Part shown: piece by piece, positions 21,470 to 31,441 of the stretch
Layout of the letters: each line of letters opens with the position of its first letter
How positions within the stretch are numbered: position 1 is the first letter of the stretch
Assembly: GCA_016928975.1 (NCBI GenBank)
Contig: JAFGJR010000179.1
Span: 1 to 64,000 of the forward strand
Reading direction: 5' to 3'
Source: Sedimentisphaerales bacterium
GTDB lineage: Bacteria; Planctomycetota; Phycisphaerae; Sedimentisphaerales; SG8-4
Length of the DNA stretch: 64,000 nucleotides
Program-made: the position numbers and the translations under genes
Notes under the pieces: model-generated
The model's database searches: none
What the model was told of the DNA's origin: nothing
The model's input: only the letters and a program-made list of their open reading frames with translations

Positions 21470-23020
21470 ATGTGGGTCGAGAACTTGTGCCCGGCGTTTC
21501 GCATGACCATTCTGGCAGTCACTGCTCTGTGGGCGGTCCCATGCCTATCGGCAGTCGGCGGACCGGCGCCCGATGCGAACAGTGTCGCGCAGGCACCCGC
21601 GTCGCTGACGATCGATATCCAGCGCGCCATCCTGCTGGCGATGGAGAACAACCGGTCGCTCGTCGTTCAACGACTGACGCCGGAAATCCGCCGAACATTC
21701 GAGCAGGAGGAGCGCGCGGTGTTCGACCCGGTTCTGGGAATCCAGGGCTCGGACAGAAGAAGCGTTGCGGACCGGCTCTCGCGCGCAGGCTCCGGCATCG
21801 AGAGCCAGATCGTCGATTCGGCGGCAGGCGCGATCTCGCTGGACACGCTGTTTCCCACCGGCATGACCGTGGCCCTGGACGCCACCTCGAGCTACACCGA
21901 TTCCTCCTTGTACAGCGACACCTTCATCGCGAACCGGCTCGGGATCTCCGTCACCCAGGCGCTGTTGCGGGGCGCGGACGTTCGTGCGAACCTGGCGCGC
22001 GTCCACCAGGTCCGGATCGACACCCAGATCTCCGAGTATGAGCTGCGTGGATTCACCGAGGCGCTCGTGCAGTCCGTCGAGCTGGGCTTCTGGGATTATG
22101 CGCTGGCGAAGAGGCAGATTGAGATCTACGCCAACTCGCTGAGCCTGGCGCAACAGCAGATGGACGAAGCCGAGGAGCGAATCAAGGTCGGCACGCTGGC
22201 GGAGACGGAGCTGGCCGCCGCCAAGGCGGAGGTCGCGCTGCGGCGGGAGGATCTCATCAATGCGCGCGCCAACCTGACCGCCAGACGGCTCAATCTGCTG
22301 CGCCTGCTGAACCCCTCGGAGGTCATCGACTGGGACACCGAGATCGTTCTCGAACACCCGATGGCGCCGCCGGACATGCCGCTCGATCCGGTGGGCGCCC
22401 ACGTTGATGTGGCCCTCAAGATGCGGCCCGATTTGAACCAGGCGCGCCTGCTGATCCGGCGGGGCGAGCTGGAGGTCGTGCGGACCCGCAACGGCCTTCT
22501 CCCGCGGCTGGATGCGTTCATCAACTACGGCAAGTCAGGCTACGCGACGGCCTTTTCCGACGCCGTCGACGAGCTGGACGGCGTCAGCTACGACATCGAA
22601 GGCGGCTTGATCCTCGCCTATCCCATCCGGAACCGAGCGGCGCGATCGCAGCATACTCGGGCCGTCGTCTCCAGACAGCAGTCGATCAAGGCCATGGAGA
22701 ACCTGATCCAGCTTGCCCAGGTGGACGTTCGCATCGCGTACAGCGAGGTGAACCGCGCGCACGAGCAGATCACGGCCACCGCCGCCACGCGCGAGTCCCA
22801 GGAAGAGAAGCTCCGGGTCGAGACGGAGAAGTTCCGCGTGGGCAAGTCCACCTCGCTGCTCGTCGCCCAGGCCCAGCGGGACCTGGTCGCCAGCCAGATC
22901 GCAGAGATCCAGGCGCTCGCCAACTACTTCAAGGCCCTCGTCACGCTGTACCGGCTGGAAGGTTCCCTCTTGCATCGTCGCGGCGTCGAAGCGCCGGGCA
23001 ACGAGCCGGTCAACCTGTAG
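21470..23020 (+). CDS. TolC-family outer membrane efflux protein
   Basis: A 516-residue outer membrane factor completing the RND system. Signal peptide in the first ~35 residues (ILAVTALWAVPCLSAVGG). Two repeated helical halves typical of TolC-like proteins: first with DIQRAILLAMENNRSL, where OMF proteins usually begin their barrel/helix repeat, and the second with VALKMRPDLNQARLLIRRGE. Long heptad-like helices such as AETELAAAKAEVALRREDLI follow. Start set at 21470; the alternative Met at 21503 would still leave a signal peptide. Gap to the pump stop is 17 bases. Function is a trimeric alpha-helical channel crossing the periplasm and outer membrane. Confidence 0.88.
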   Translation: MWVENLCPAFRMTILAVTALWAVPCLSAVGGPAPDANSVAQAPASLTIDIQRAILLAMENNRSLVVQRLTPEIRRTFEQEERAVFDPVLGIQGSDRRSVADRLSRAGSGIESQIVDSAAGAISLDTLFPTGMTVALDATSSYTDSSLYSDTFIANRLGISVTQALLRGADVRANLARVHQVRIDTQISEYELRGFTEALVQSVELGFWDYALAKRQIEIYANSLSLAQQQMDEAEERIKVGTLAETELAAAKAEVALRREDLINARANLTARRLNLLRLLNPSEVIDWDTEIVLEHPMAPPDMPLDPVGAHVDVALKMRPDLNQARLLIRRGELEVVRTRNGLLPRLDAFINYGKSGYATAFSDAVDELDGVSYDIEGGLILAYPIRNRAARSQHTRAVVSRQQSIKAMENLIQLAQVDVRIAYSEVNRAHEQITATAATRESQEEKLRVETEKFRVGKSTSLLVAQAQRDLVASQIAEIQALANYFKALVTLYRLEGSLLHRRGVEAPGNEPVNL

Positions 23021-23113
23021 AGCCAGTGCCGTAACGTGCGCATCTCGCTCGGGAGTCCCGTGAGTGCCTGCGCGCGTTCCGCATCGTTCGCATCCGTATC
23101 GATCCCAGGGCTG

Positions 23114-24502
23114 TCAGATTCGCCACGGGCAACGCATTGCGCGAGAACAAAGGCGATTTGCGCCCTCGTCGCCGGGGAACGCCTCCTGAGACGGGTCCCA
23201 CCGGAGCGACCGTCCCAGCTTGTACGCGAGGATCGTCAGGTGGCCGAGTGAGGCGCCGCGGTGACCGATCTCCTCGGGGCAGCTCGGCGGCCGGCGGGTG
23301 CGAACGGATTCGAACCAGTTCGCATGGTGGTCGTTGTCGCCGATGTTCACCTCGCGTGTCGTCAGCTTCATCTCCTTGAAGATCTCGTCGGGTCCGTCTT
23401 CGACGGGGCCGCCGGTGGACATCGAGGTGACCCAGCCTCGCTCGCCGACGAAGATGCCGCCGAAATTGCCCGCGAGACGCGCGGTGGCAGGTACTGCCTT
23501 GTAGACATCTTTCACCATGCCCCAGTGGTCGACCAGGTGGAGCAGCGTGCCATTGGCATAGCGACAGGTGAGCGTCGGGTACGTTCCACTGCTGGGATGG
23601 ATGATCTCGACAGGTCCGCTGTTCTCGATGCCCAGGGCATACTGAATCACATCGGCGGCGTGAGAGTGGTACCAGGTGACCGCCCCCGCGCCGAAATCCT
23701 CGTGGAACGCCCAGGGCACCACGCCGGGCATCGGGTTCCTATGATAGGCGCTGTTGTACGGCTGCCAGGGGGCCGGGCCCACCCATAGGTCCCAGTCGAG
23801 CCCTTCCGGCACCGGCTGCGCGGCCAGGGCAAAAGGCAGCGGCGCATAGGAGTCCACGCCGAGACTGCCGGACAGCTTGCCCCAGAGTGTGAAGACGGAT
23901 TTGATCTTGCCCAGCCCTCCGCCTCGCACGAAGTTGCACACCTGGCGGATTGTCGAGATGGACCGGTACTGAGTGCCGGTCTGGAAGATCCGGCCATATC
24001 GCTGCACCGTCTCCACCAGACGCCGGCTCTCGCGAATCGTCAGAGAGATCGGCTTCTCACAATAGACATCCTTGCCTGCTTTGACGGCGTCAATGGAGAT
24101 GGGAGTATGCCAGTGGTCCGGCGTGACGATCACCACGGCGTCGATATCGGGCCGGGCCAGCAGCTCGCGATAGTCGTTGTATGCCGCACAGGCTTCGTAC
24201 TTGCCGCCGGCTCTTGCAGCGTAGGTCTCGTCCACGCGTTTCCTGGCTTCCTCCCGGCGAATCGCGTCCACGTCGCACACGGCCAGGACCTGCAATTCGC
24301 GGTCACCGACCAACCGGTGCAGGTGCCCGCGGCCCATCACTCCGTGGCCGATCAGGCCCGCCGTAATCCGCTCGCTCGGCGGTAGGCTCCCATCTGCCCC
24401 CCTTGCCGAGGCCGGCACGACCCACGGCAGGGCGACAGCCCCCGACGTGCAGGCCACAGAGCCCAGAAACTCACGTCTTGTGATCTGATGAACTCGAGTC
24501 AC
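23114..24502 (-). CDS. Tat-exported Gfo/Idh/MocA family oxidoreductase
   Basis: A 462-residue NAD(P)-dependent oxidoreductase. Twin-arginine signal TRREFLG followed by a hydrophobic stretch. Rossmann domain with AGLIGHGVMGRGH, then VIVTPDHWH and the family motif CEKPIS, where the Lys is catalytic. GTG start at 24502, four bases overlapping the upstream stop as GTGA, with GGAGG 6 bases before it. It is the third gene after DUF1080 and ThuA-TIM genes. Related enzymes oxidise sugars at C3 or handle keto-sugars; in this context a role in 3-keto-glycoside metabolism is plausible. Its exact substrate is not visible. Confidence 0.88.
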   Translation of the reverse strand: MTRVHQITRREFLGSVACTSGAVALPWVVPASARGADGSLPPSERITAGLIGHGVMGRGHLHRLVGDRELQVLAVCDVDAIRREEARKRVDETYAARAGGKYEACAAYNDYRELLARPDIDAVVIVTPDHWHTPISIDAVKAGKDVYCEKPISLTIRESRRLVETVQRYGRIFQTGTQYRSISTIRQVCNFVRGGGLGKIKSVFTLWGKLSGSLGVDSYAPLPFALAAQPVPEGLDWDLWVGPAPWQPYNSAYHRNPMPGVVPWAFHEDFGAGAVTWYHSHAADVIQYALGIENSGPVEIIHPSSGTYPTLTCRYANGTLLHLVDHWGMVKDVYKAVPATARLAGNFGGIFVGERGWVTSMSTGGPVEDGPDEIFKEMKLTTREVNIGDNDHHANWFESVRTRRPPSCPEEIGHRGASLGHLTILAYKLGRSLRWDPSQEAFPGDEGANRLCSRAMRCPWRI

Positions 24503-26133
24503 GATACACCTCCACCTGCCAATCGCACAGTTGTCGGATTGAAAAGGTCGATCATTCGAGCGGCGCCGGAGGGCTCGACGCCGAACATGACCGGCTTGCA
24601 GCCGAGACGACGAATCTTCTGGAGCGTCGCGCCGACCTTGTCGTCATTGCCGCCCAACTGCACGACAGTCAGACGGTCGGCGAGCATGCGTGCCGTAGCC
24701 ACCGGGTCGATGCCGTGGCCGATCCAGGCCGGCATGTCTCCGTAGACGCCAATCCGCCGGCTTCGATCTCGGCAGGACCTCAAGATCTCATCTGGTGCGC
24801 CGTGCTCTTGCGTACCGGCAATCGCCAGGCAGATGTCGTACTCATCGCAGAGCTTCTCGACGGTGTCGAGCATGGCTACCGGCGACTCCGCGATGATGGC
24901 TTCGATACCCATCTTTCGGACGAATCCAAATGTGCCGCGCCGGGCTGCCTCGTCGGTCGGGATCTGGTCCACGCGATAGGTCAGCAGTCGCACGCCGGCG
25001 GCATCCAGCTTCAATCGCACCTGCTCCATTTCTTTGGGGCTGAGTCGTCCGTCGAAGGGCTTACCGATATCGTTGCTGACGATTTGCGTGCTCCAGGCCC
25101 CGATATGCAGCAGACCAAGCCCCGCGGCCTTATCGATGGCCTCAAAGAGCGTCAGGTCTTTCGACTCGCATCCGAGCCGCCAGCCGAGTTGTTCCTGTGC
25201 GCGGATGGCCGGCGTCAATCTCGCGCTGGGCGTCGTGGGTCCAGGCAGGTCGCCCAGGATGAACTGAGTGGCCGCGAGGTAGAACTGGAGCATCTTCGGG
25301 TCCCAGAAGACGTAAGGGTTGTGCGCGAAGCAGCAGTAGAAGACTCGCCCCCGGCCGTACTGGCGCACCCAGGCCAGCGCGTAGTCGTTGTCTGGTCGCT
25401 CGATTTTGCCATACGATGGACCCTGGTTCATGTCCGTCTTGGCCGTGTCGATGCTCAGGAGCACGCGCACGCGGTTTCGCGAATACGGCTCGTGGATGCG
25501 GAAGAACTCGTCGCGGTAGTCGAAGCCCTGGCCCGCAAAGACCTGGTTCACCGGATGCGTGGGGTCGTCCAACTTGATGAACACGTGCTCGTCGCTGGCA
25601 CGATGGTTGGCGCCTCGGGCACCGAGCATGACGCCGAACTCGGGCCAGTCCTCGATCGCGCCGGGCCACTTCGTGAAGGCGACGGATGTCCCGTGCACGC
25701 CCATCAGCCCGCCGCCGCCGTAGACGAACTCGACTAAGCTCTGCCGCAGTACGGGGTCTTCAAAGAGGTTGCCCACGTTGTTGTTCAGGAAGACGGCGTC
25801 GAATTGCTTCAGGCTCGCCGGTGCGAAGACCTCTGGGTCTTTGCTGACCGCGGCCTCGAAAGCGCCGGTCCGCTGGCCCATCAGGGTGAAGGCGACATTT
25901 GCCGTCCTGGCGGAGCGGTGGCCGCCGTAGTTGACGTTGAAGTCGAAGATCAAGAGCTTTCGCGGCTTTCGCGGCGTGGCGAATGCCCTGGCGGGAATCG
26001 CCGCTTCGATCCGCTGTTGCTCTTCAGAACCGCCAGTCTGTCCTCTGACCGAAGGGGCTACAAGCATCGCGGCGGCTGTGGCTGCGCTGCCGAGAAACTC
26101 ACGTCGAGTGGTGCGATCGTGCATGGGAGTCAT
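24499..26133 (-). CDS. Tat-exported ThuA-like domain fused to a sugar isomerase/epimerase TIM barrel
   Basis: A 544-residue two-domain protein. Tat signal [11 protein letters not shown]. About residues 55-260 form a ThuA/trehalose-utilisation domain (glutamine-amidotransferase-like fold; [10 protein letters not shown] and [18 protein letters not shown]). About 285-540 resemble the AP endonuclease 2/xylose isomerase-like TIM barrel ([18 protein letters not shown]-like [21 protein letters not shown]). Both families accompany Gfo/Idh enzymes in keto-sugar pathways. ATGA overlap with the DUF1080 gene upstream and GTGA with the oxidoreductase downstream show tight coupling. Joining both domains in one chain would place two sequential steps on a single exported protein. 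Confidence 0.8.
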   Translation of the reverse strand: MTPMHDRTTRREFLGSAATAAAMLVAPSVRGQTGGSEEQQRIEAAIPARAFATPRKPRKLLIFDFNVNYGGHRSARTANVAFTLMGQRTGAFEAAVSKDPEVFAPASLKQFDAVFLNNNVGNLFEDPVLRQSLVEFVYGGGGLMGVHGTSVAFTKWPGAIEDWPEFGVMLGARGANHRASDEHVFIKLDDPTHPVNQVFAGQGFDYRDEFFRIHEPYSRNRVRVLLSIDTAKTDMNQGPSYGKIERPDNDYALAWVRQYGRGRVFYCCFAHNPYVFWDPKMLQFYLAATQFILGDLPGPTTPSARLTPAIRAQEQLGWRLGCESKDLTLFEAIDKAAGLGLLHIGAWSTQIVSNDIGKPFDGRLSPKEMEQVRLKLDAAGVRLLTYRVDQIPTDEAARRGTFGFVRKMGIEAIIAESPVAMLDTVEKLCDEYDICLAIAGTQEHGAPDEILRSCRDRSRRIGVYGDMPAWIGHGIDPVATARMLADRLTVVQLGGNDDKVGATLQKIRRLGCKPVMFGVEPSGAARMIDLFNPTTVRLAGGGVS

Positions 26134-26858
26134 GCCTTTCCTTCCGACTTGTTCTCAACCACCGGTGCGGACCGTTCCGGCGGCGTAATGCCCGGCGGCA
26201 GCTCCAGGATCCGGATATTGCGGAAGCGGAGGGGAGCGCCCTCGGATTCCAGGCAGATATAGCCTTTCTTGATTGACGAGTGGCTGATGCCGTTGACGAA
26301 CTTGCCGTTGACCGCCAGCTTGATCGTGCCGTCCACGCAGACGATCGTGTAGTTGTTCCACTGGCCCTTGCCTTTGCAGCGGTTCTCGGCGGACTTGCTC
26401 CGCTCGCCGCGTGGGTTGTCGGGCTGCGTCTTGATCCCGCCGGTGCCGAAGACCTCCCCGTGCACGTAGGCGTCGGTCTGATTGTGCTGGACGGCCCATT
26501 CGAGCTCCAGGATCTGAATCTCGACGCCCTTGGGCAACCGCTTGCCTTCCGGGACGGTCCCCTCGCACCAGACGAAGCAGCCGGAGTTGCCGCCGGCTTC
26601 CAGGTGCATCCAGTCCAGTTGCAGGATGAAGTTCTCGTACTGCCGGTCGGTTCGCATCACGCCGATCGGCTGACCCGTGCACGCGATCATGCCGTCCTGC
26701 ACCTGCCACGTGTCGCTGTCGGTGTTGACGTTGACCCAGCCCGACAGGTCCCTGCCGTTGAAAAGGTCCCGAAACTGCGGGAGATCCTGAGCCGGCGCCG
26801 TGCCCTCCACGGATAGCACGACACCCACGACGAAGATCAGCGTTGCCCATCTGCTCAT
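26130..26858 (-). CDS. DUF1080 (3-keto-disaccharide hydrolase-type) secreted protein
   Basis: A 242-residue exported protein. Signal peptide 1-24. The [10 protein letters not shown] motif near residue 32 is the hallmark start of DUF1080 domains, followed by [20 protein letters not shown] and [19 protein letters not shown], a concanavalin-like jelly roll. Some DUF1080 proteins have been shown to cleave glycosidic bonds of 3-keto-sugars, which supports the operon reading. It is the first gene of a three-gene operon on the minus strand and is divergent from the ECF sigma gene at 27136. Confidence 0.9.
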   Translation of the reverse strand: MSRWATLIFVVGVVLSVEGTAPAQDLPQFRDLFNGRDLSGWVNVNTDSDTWQVQDGMIACTGQPIGVMRTDRQYENFILQLDWMHLEAGGNSGCFVWCEGTVPEGKRLPKGVEIQILELEWAVQHNQTDAYVHGEVFGTGGIKTQPDNPRGERSKSAENRCKGKGQWNNYTIVCVDGTIKLAVNGKFVNGISHSSIKKGYICLESEGAPLRFRNIRILELPPGITPPERSAPVVENKSEGKA

Positions 26859-27135
26859 GGCGGTTCCTCCATCATCAATACACTGTACCGTTCATGGAAG
26901 CTCGAAGCACTCACAGCACTCCGGGCCGTCAGTGTAAAGCCAACCGGCTCGGAACTCAATGGGCTGTTGCGCGAAGTCGGTCCCGCCCGCGTCAGGAAAA
27001 GAGGCGTGCTTCTGCCCTGTGGACAGCAAAAAATGGCAACTCCTGAAACGCCTCAGCCGCCAATCGCGTCTACTGAATAGGGCGCAAGCTGTCAGAAGGG
27101 GAAACGGCAGCCGCTTGCGCTGCGTGACGTTTCAA

Positions 27136-28467
27136 ATGGCGGAAGAGCTGAATATCCAGGCGATCCGGCAGGCACAGGCCGGGAATATGCAGAGCCTTTC
27201 GGCTGTGGCCGAGCAGGTCCGGCAGAAGGTCTATACGTATATCTACCGTCTGACCCTTAACTACCATCTGACCCAGGACCTGACTCAAGAGACGGTCCTG
27301 GAGATGATAAGGACTCTTGGTCAGCTCAACGTGCCCCACATGAATGGTTTCTGGGCCTGGGTCTTCCGTACCGCCCTCGGCAAGGTTCAGCACCACTTTC
27401 GTCCCCAGGGCGCCCGGCGCGTGGAGCTAAGAACGACGGCCGACACTGGCGCGTTGGAATCCCGTGTCGCCGAAGACAACGATCCCGCGGATGCTGTCGT
27501 CAACGAAGAGATCAAGGATGCGGTGCTGAGCGCCATGCTGGCCATCAAGTGCAGATACCGCAATATCCTGGTTCTGCGCTGTCTTGACAATCTGTCCTAT
27601 GGCCAGATTGCCGGAATCATGGGCGGCAGCGAGCTCAAGGCCCGGCTGTTGTTCTGCCGGGCCAAACACTCGCTGAGAAGCCAACTGGAACGACATGGTC
27701 TCAAGCGTGATTCCCTGCTCGCCGCCCTGGCCATTTTCGCCGGCCTGACGGTGCGAAGCGGGAAGAAAGCAGCCGCCAAAGAGGTGGTTTTGCCCAGTTC
27801 TCTGGAAGCGGGATTGGGCCTCAGCTTCGCGGGTTTGATGAGCGTGAAAGCAGCATTGGCCGCAGTCTGCGTATTCTGCCTGGCAGGTTTCATGGCCAGG
27901 ATGGTGAAACCAGAGCCCAGCGCACGCATGGGCGTCCAGGAACTCTACGCCCCTCTGTATGCGTTATTCGAGCGCGAGGAATTCGTGAAACCATCCCACG
28001 TGATCGGGGTGCGCGACCCTGATAGAAACGGCTTTCTGGTCATCGATCAGGACCGTCCCCGGACGCCGGTCCAACGATTGCCTGCGGATCAAATCCACAT
28101 CGATCTGGTGAACCAGCCGCGCATGGGCCTCGTGCTGTCCAAGGGCCATTGGATCGAGGTCGGCTTTGACGGACCGCTTCGTGATGGCCCCGGTCCGGAC
28201 ATTCTGCTGCGCGAGTGGGGCTGCCGCGGCACCATCGCGGTCTTCTTGACGGACGGCAGGGGCCAATCGTTCACGTTGCCTCCCCCTCAGTGCTGGCGGC
28301 TGGGTATCTGCCGGAACGAACATATCATCGACTATGACCTGGATGGATTGGATCTGCCTTTTGAACCGCGTGCGGTGCGTCTCCATGGGCTCTTCGACCG
28401 CTTCGGTCGCCACCACGGTGTTGAATTCCTCGAAGTCCGGGCACGCATCCTGCGAACCGAACGTTGA
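27136..28467 (+). CDS. ECF-type sigma-70 factor with membrane anchor and exported C-terminal domain
   Basis: A 443-residue protein. Residues 5-85 resemble sigma region 2 (AVAEQVRQKVYTYIYRLTLN, TQETVLEMI) and about 135-195 region 4 with the helix-turn-helix LSYGQIAGIMGGSELKARLL. One transmembrane helix lies near 240-258 (LAAVCVFCLAGFMARM). The remaining ~185 residues would be outside the membrane and contain WIEVGFDGPLRDGPGPDILL and IAVFLTDGRG, resembling a beta-sandwich domain of planctomycete surface proteins. This is a one-piece membrane-linked sigma factor without a visible separate anti-sigma. Start at 27136 from domain alignment; the ribosome binding site is weak. The next three genes may be targets. 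The promoter-binding region 2.4 is not clearly readable. Confidence 0.75.
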   Translation: MAEELNIQAIRQAQAGNMQSLSAVAEQVRQKVYTYIYRLTLNYHLTQDLTQETVLEMIRTLGQLNVPHMNGFWAWVFRTALGKVQHHFRPQGARRVELRTTADTGALESRVAEDNDPADAVVNEEIKDAVLSAMLAIKCRYRNILVLRCLDNLSYGQIAGIMGGSELKARLLFCRAKHSLRSQLERHGLKRDSLLAALAIFAGLTVRSGKKAAAKEVVLPSSLEAGLGLSFAGLMSVKAALAAVCVFCLAGFMARMVKPEPSARMGVQELYAPLYALFEREEFVKPSHVIGVRDPDRNGFLVIDQDRPRTPVQRLPADQIHIDLVNQPRMGLVLSKGHWIEVGFDGPLRDGPGPDILLREWGCRGTIAVFLTDGRGQSFTLPPPQCWRLGICRNEHIIDYDLDGLDLPFEPRAVRLHGLFDRFGRHHGVEFLEVRARILRTER

Positions 28468-28554
28468 TCCATCTCTTTTGAAACAAATCTCTTTTTGCGG
28501 GATGACCACAGTAGACAGAGCCGGTAGTGTTCTCTCGGCCAAAGGAGATGCTCT

Positions 28555-29508
28555 ATGCAACGAGAATACGGGACAAGGTATTGGATGGTGACCCTATTCT
28601 CAGTCGGGTGCGTCCAGGCGTTCGCCGAACCGTTCGCCGTGGGACCGTACCTGGGACAGACCCCGCCCGGGCCTATCGCTCAGGTCTTTGCCCCAGGGCT
28701 GATCTGCGATACCCGGCCTCACAAGGGGGAAGGACATGGACACTTCTCTGCGGATGGCAACACCTTCTGTTATAACGCCCTTGGGTATGTCTATATCACA
28801 GAAAACACGGACCAGGGCTGGACGAGGCCTCAGCGCATAGAGAGTATTCCACACAACTCATTCTCGTGCTGCCTGTCTCCGGATGCCAATAGTGTCTACG
28901 TCTTCATGTGCGGCTCGTCAGCCAAATCGACACCGAACAGCAACGATCCGTACAAAGGCTGGAGTCTCCATCGCTGCATGCGCGCACCCCAGGGATGGTC
29001 TTTGCCGAAGGAGTTAGGCCCGCCCTTCACCTCCTCGGGTCAGGGGTGGGGATTCTCTGTGGCGGCGAATAACAGTGTCTATTTCTGGGGCAGCAAAATA
29101 CCATACGGACGAGGCTGCTTCTGGGTGGCCCCTTTTGTGGACAACACCTGGCCTCGCGCTATAAAGATCCCTGTGGATAATACGGCCGGCGGCCTCAAAG
29201 GCCACCATCCGGGAATTGCTCCGGATGAGTCCTTCATGGTATTCTACTCCAAGCGACCGGGGGCACCGGGTGGAACGGAAACGGACCTGTACCTGATCCT
29301 GCGACGGCCGGATGGGACCTGGACCAAACCACGGAACATGGGTCCTCGAATCAATACCGGGTATTTTGAATTCGGAGCGAGAATCTCCCCGGACAAGAAA
29401 TACATGTTCTTCACTCGCAGTAACGGATGGTTCGAGAATTCGAGTCGCGACACGTCCGACATCTATTGGGTGGAACTCAAGGAATATCTGCCCGAATCCT
29501 ATAGATAG
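28555..29508 (+). CDS. Secreted PD40-type beta-propeller protein, tandem paralogue 1
   Basis: A 317-residue exported protein. Signal peptide ending near FAEPFAVG. Several WD40-like/PD40 blades: HFSADGNTFCYN, CLSPDANSVYVFM, GIAPDESFMVFYSK and ARISPDKKYMFFTRS. AAAGGAG lies before the ATG. The opening EPFAVGPYLGQTPPGP and the ending YWVELKEYLPESYR are shared with the next two genes, so the three arose by tandem duplication. Gaps between them are only about 38 bases. Function unknown; such propellers usually bind glycans or proteins outside the cell. Confidence 0.82.
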   Translation: MQREYGTRYWMVTLFSVGCVQAFAEPFAVGPYLGQTPPGPIAQVFAPGLICDTRPHKGEGHGHFSADGNTFCYNALGYVYITENTDQGWTRPQRIESIPHNSFSCCLSPDANSVYVFMCGSSAKSTPNSNDPYKGWSLHRCMRAPQGWSLPKELGPPFTSSGQGWGFSVAANNSVYFWGSKIPYGRGCFWVAPFVDNTWPRAIKIPVDNTAGGLKGHHPGIAPDESFMVFYSKRPGAPGGTETDLYLILRRPDGTWTKPRNMGPRINTGYFEFGARISPDKKYMFFTRSNGWFENSSRDTSDIYWVELKEYLPESYR

Positions 29509-29546
29509 CCTGGAGGAATATCCGTCGAGTGAAAAGGAGATTTACT

Positions 29547-30467
29547 ATGAAGCAGACAAAGGATTTCATTGTGACGCTCATGGTTTTCTTTGGGATGGGC
29601 TCCATCGGCCTGTGCACCGAGCCTTTTGCTGTAGGCCCCTACCTGGGACAGACTCCACCCGGGCCCGTCGCTCAGGTCTTTGCCCCCGGACTGATCAGCG
29701 ATACGCGGCCGCAAGTGTGGGAATCCAATGGAAACTTTTCTGCGGATGGGAACACATTCTGTTATGTCCGCAATTCTGTCCACCGTTCTCCCGGAGAGGG
29801 GAGTTTTTTTATCACGGAAAACACGAACCAGGGTTGGACAGCACCTAAGCTCATAGCAAGTATTAGAGAGGAACATGCGGCTTGGGGGCCCTGTCTGTCT
29901 CCGGATGCCAACAGTATTTACTTCACCTTCGCCTTTGTGGAACCGGTGTCCAAACGCAACATATATCGCAGTGATCGGACGGCACACGGATGGACCGAGC
30001 CACAGAGCCTCGGACCGCCACTCAGTTCTCCGGATCCCGAACTTACCTGCTCTATCGCAGCGAACAACAGTATCTACATCCTTCGTGGAGGTAGAGATGG
30101 AGTTTTTTGCGCTCCTTATGAAAACGGTACATGGTCCCGGGTCATCAATATCCCAGTGAAAGGGTGCGATCCGGGGCCTGCCCCGGATGAGTCATTCATG
30201 GTAGTCGCCGACAAGGATAAGCCGGGAGGGTATGGGCATTTCGACCTGAACCTGATCTTACGTTTGCCGGATGGGACCTGGTCCATACCTCGTAATCTTG
30301 GCCCAAAGGTCAATTCCTCGTATATTGAATTCGGACCGAGGATCTCCCCGGACAAGAAGTATCTGTTCTTCAACCGCAGCAACGGCTGGGATCCAAGGAA
30401 ACACAGCGTGCGTTCGTACATCTATTGGGTGGAACTCAAGGAATATCTACCGGAATCCTATCGATAG
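29547..30467 (+). CDS. Secreted PD40-type beta-propeller protein, tandem paralogue 2
   Basis: A 306-residue exported paralogue of the proteins before and after it. Signal peptide IVTLMVFFGMGSIGLC then TEPFAVGPYLGQTPPGP. Propeller blades include CLSPDANSIYFTFAF, PAPDESFMVVADK and PRISPDKKYLFFNRS. The ATG at 29547 is chosen because AAGGAG is 8 bases upstream; an in-frame GTG at 29529 lies before that site. This copy lacks the GGTETDLYL segment shared by copies 1 and 3 and has a diverged middle, so it is the most divergent of the three. Confidence 0.82.
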   Translation: MKQTKDFIVTLMVFFGMGSIGLCTEPFAVGPYLGQTPPGPVAQVFAPGLISDTRPQVWESNGNFSADGNTFCYVRNSVHRSPGEGSFFITENTNQGWTAPKLIASIREEHAAWGPCLSPDANSIYFTFAFVEPVSKRNIYRSDRTAHGWTEPQSLGPPLSSPDPELTCSIAANNSIYILRGGRDGVFCAPYENGTWSRVINIPVKGCDPGPAPDESFMVVADKDKPGGYGHFDLNLILRLPDGTWSIPRNLGPKVNSSYIEFGPRISPDKKYLFFNRSNGWDPRKHSVRSYIYWVELKEYLPESYR

Positions 30468-30505
30468 CTTGAAGAAGCATCGAGCGAGTGAAAAGGGGAT
30501 CTGCC

Positions 30506-31408
30506 ATGAAGCAGATCAAGAATCAGATTGCGGCGCTCATGGTCTTATTGTCGATTAGCTCCGTTGGCCTATGCGCAGAACCGTTAGCCAAGGGGCCGTA
30601 TTTCGGACAGACGCCGCCCGGACCTGTAGCTCAAATCTTTGCCCCGGAGCTGATCTGTGATACACGGCCACACCAGTGGGAATCCCCAGGGCAGTTCTCT
30701 GCTGACGGGAACACCTTTTGTTTCTGCCGGTGTGGGTATGTTTATATCACAGAGAAGAGGGACGAGGGCTGGACAGCACTCAAGCGTATTGAGAGCATTC
30801 CATACAAGACCGGGTCGGTTTGTCTGTCTCCGGATGCCAATACCGTCTACTTCATATACAGCTACGATCCGTCCAGACCCTACAGTCTTCATCGCTGCAT
30901 GCGCACGTCTCAGGGATGGTCTTTGCCGCAGGAATTGGGGCCCCCTTTCAGCACCTCGGGAGCGTATGGTGGATTCTCCGTGGCAGCGGACAATAGTGTC
31001 TACTTCACTGCCGGCCGAGGGAATTTCCGGGTTGCCCCTTTTGTGGGCGGCGCCTGGCCTCAGGTTGTCGAGATCCCTGTGGAGCAGGGCGGCCTAAAAG
31101 GCTGCTGTCCAGGAATTGCCCCGGATGGCTCCTTCATGGTATTCTACTCCATTCGACCGGGAGCACCGGGCGGAACGGAAACAGATCTGTACCTCACCCT
31201 GCGACGGCCGGATGGATCCTGGACCAAACCCCGCAATATGGGGCCTCGAATCAATTCCAGGCATTATGAGCACGGAGCGAGGATCTCCCCCGACAAGAAA
31301 TACATGTTCTTCAATCGCAGCAACGGGTGGAATCAAAATCGCGCTACCGATACGGCTGACATCTACTGGGTGGAACTCAAGGAACATCTGCCCGAATCGT
31401 ATCGATAA
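30506..31408 (+). CDS. Secreted PD40-type beta-propeller protein, tandem paralogue 3
   Basis: A 300-residue exported paralogue. Signal peptide with IAALMVLLSISSVGLC then AEPLAKGPYFGQTPPGP. Blades include FSADGNTFCFCR, CLSPDANTVYFIYS, GIAPDGSFMVFYSI and ARISPDKKYMFFNRS. AAGGGG precedes the ATG at 30506. It is closer to copy 1 than to copy 2 in its second half (PGAPGGTETDLYLTLRRPDG). Together with copies 1 and 2 it forms a single likely transcription unit. Confidence 0.82.
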   Translation: MKQIKNQIAALMVLLSISSVGLCAEPLAKGPYFGQTPPGPVAQIFAPELICDTRPHQWESPGQFSADGNTFCFCRCGYVYITEKRDEGWTALKRIESIPYKTGSVCLSPDANTVYFIYSYDPSRPYSLHRCMRTSQGWSLPQELGPPFSTSGAYGGFSVAADNSVYFTAGRGNFRVAPFVGGAWPQVVEIPVEQGGLKGCCPGIAPDGSFMVFYSIRPGAPGGTETDLYLTLRRPDGSWTKPRNMGPRINSRHYEHGARISPDKKYMFFNRSNGWNQNRATDTADIYWVELKEHLPESYR

Positions 31409-31441
31409 CCTGAACCAATCGCCGACAGAATTTGAGAGAGT

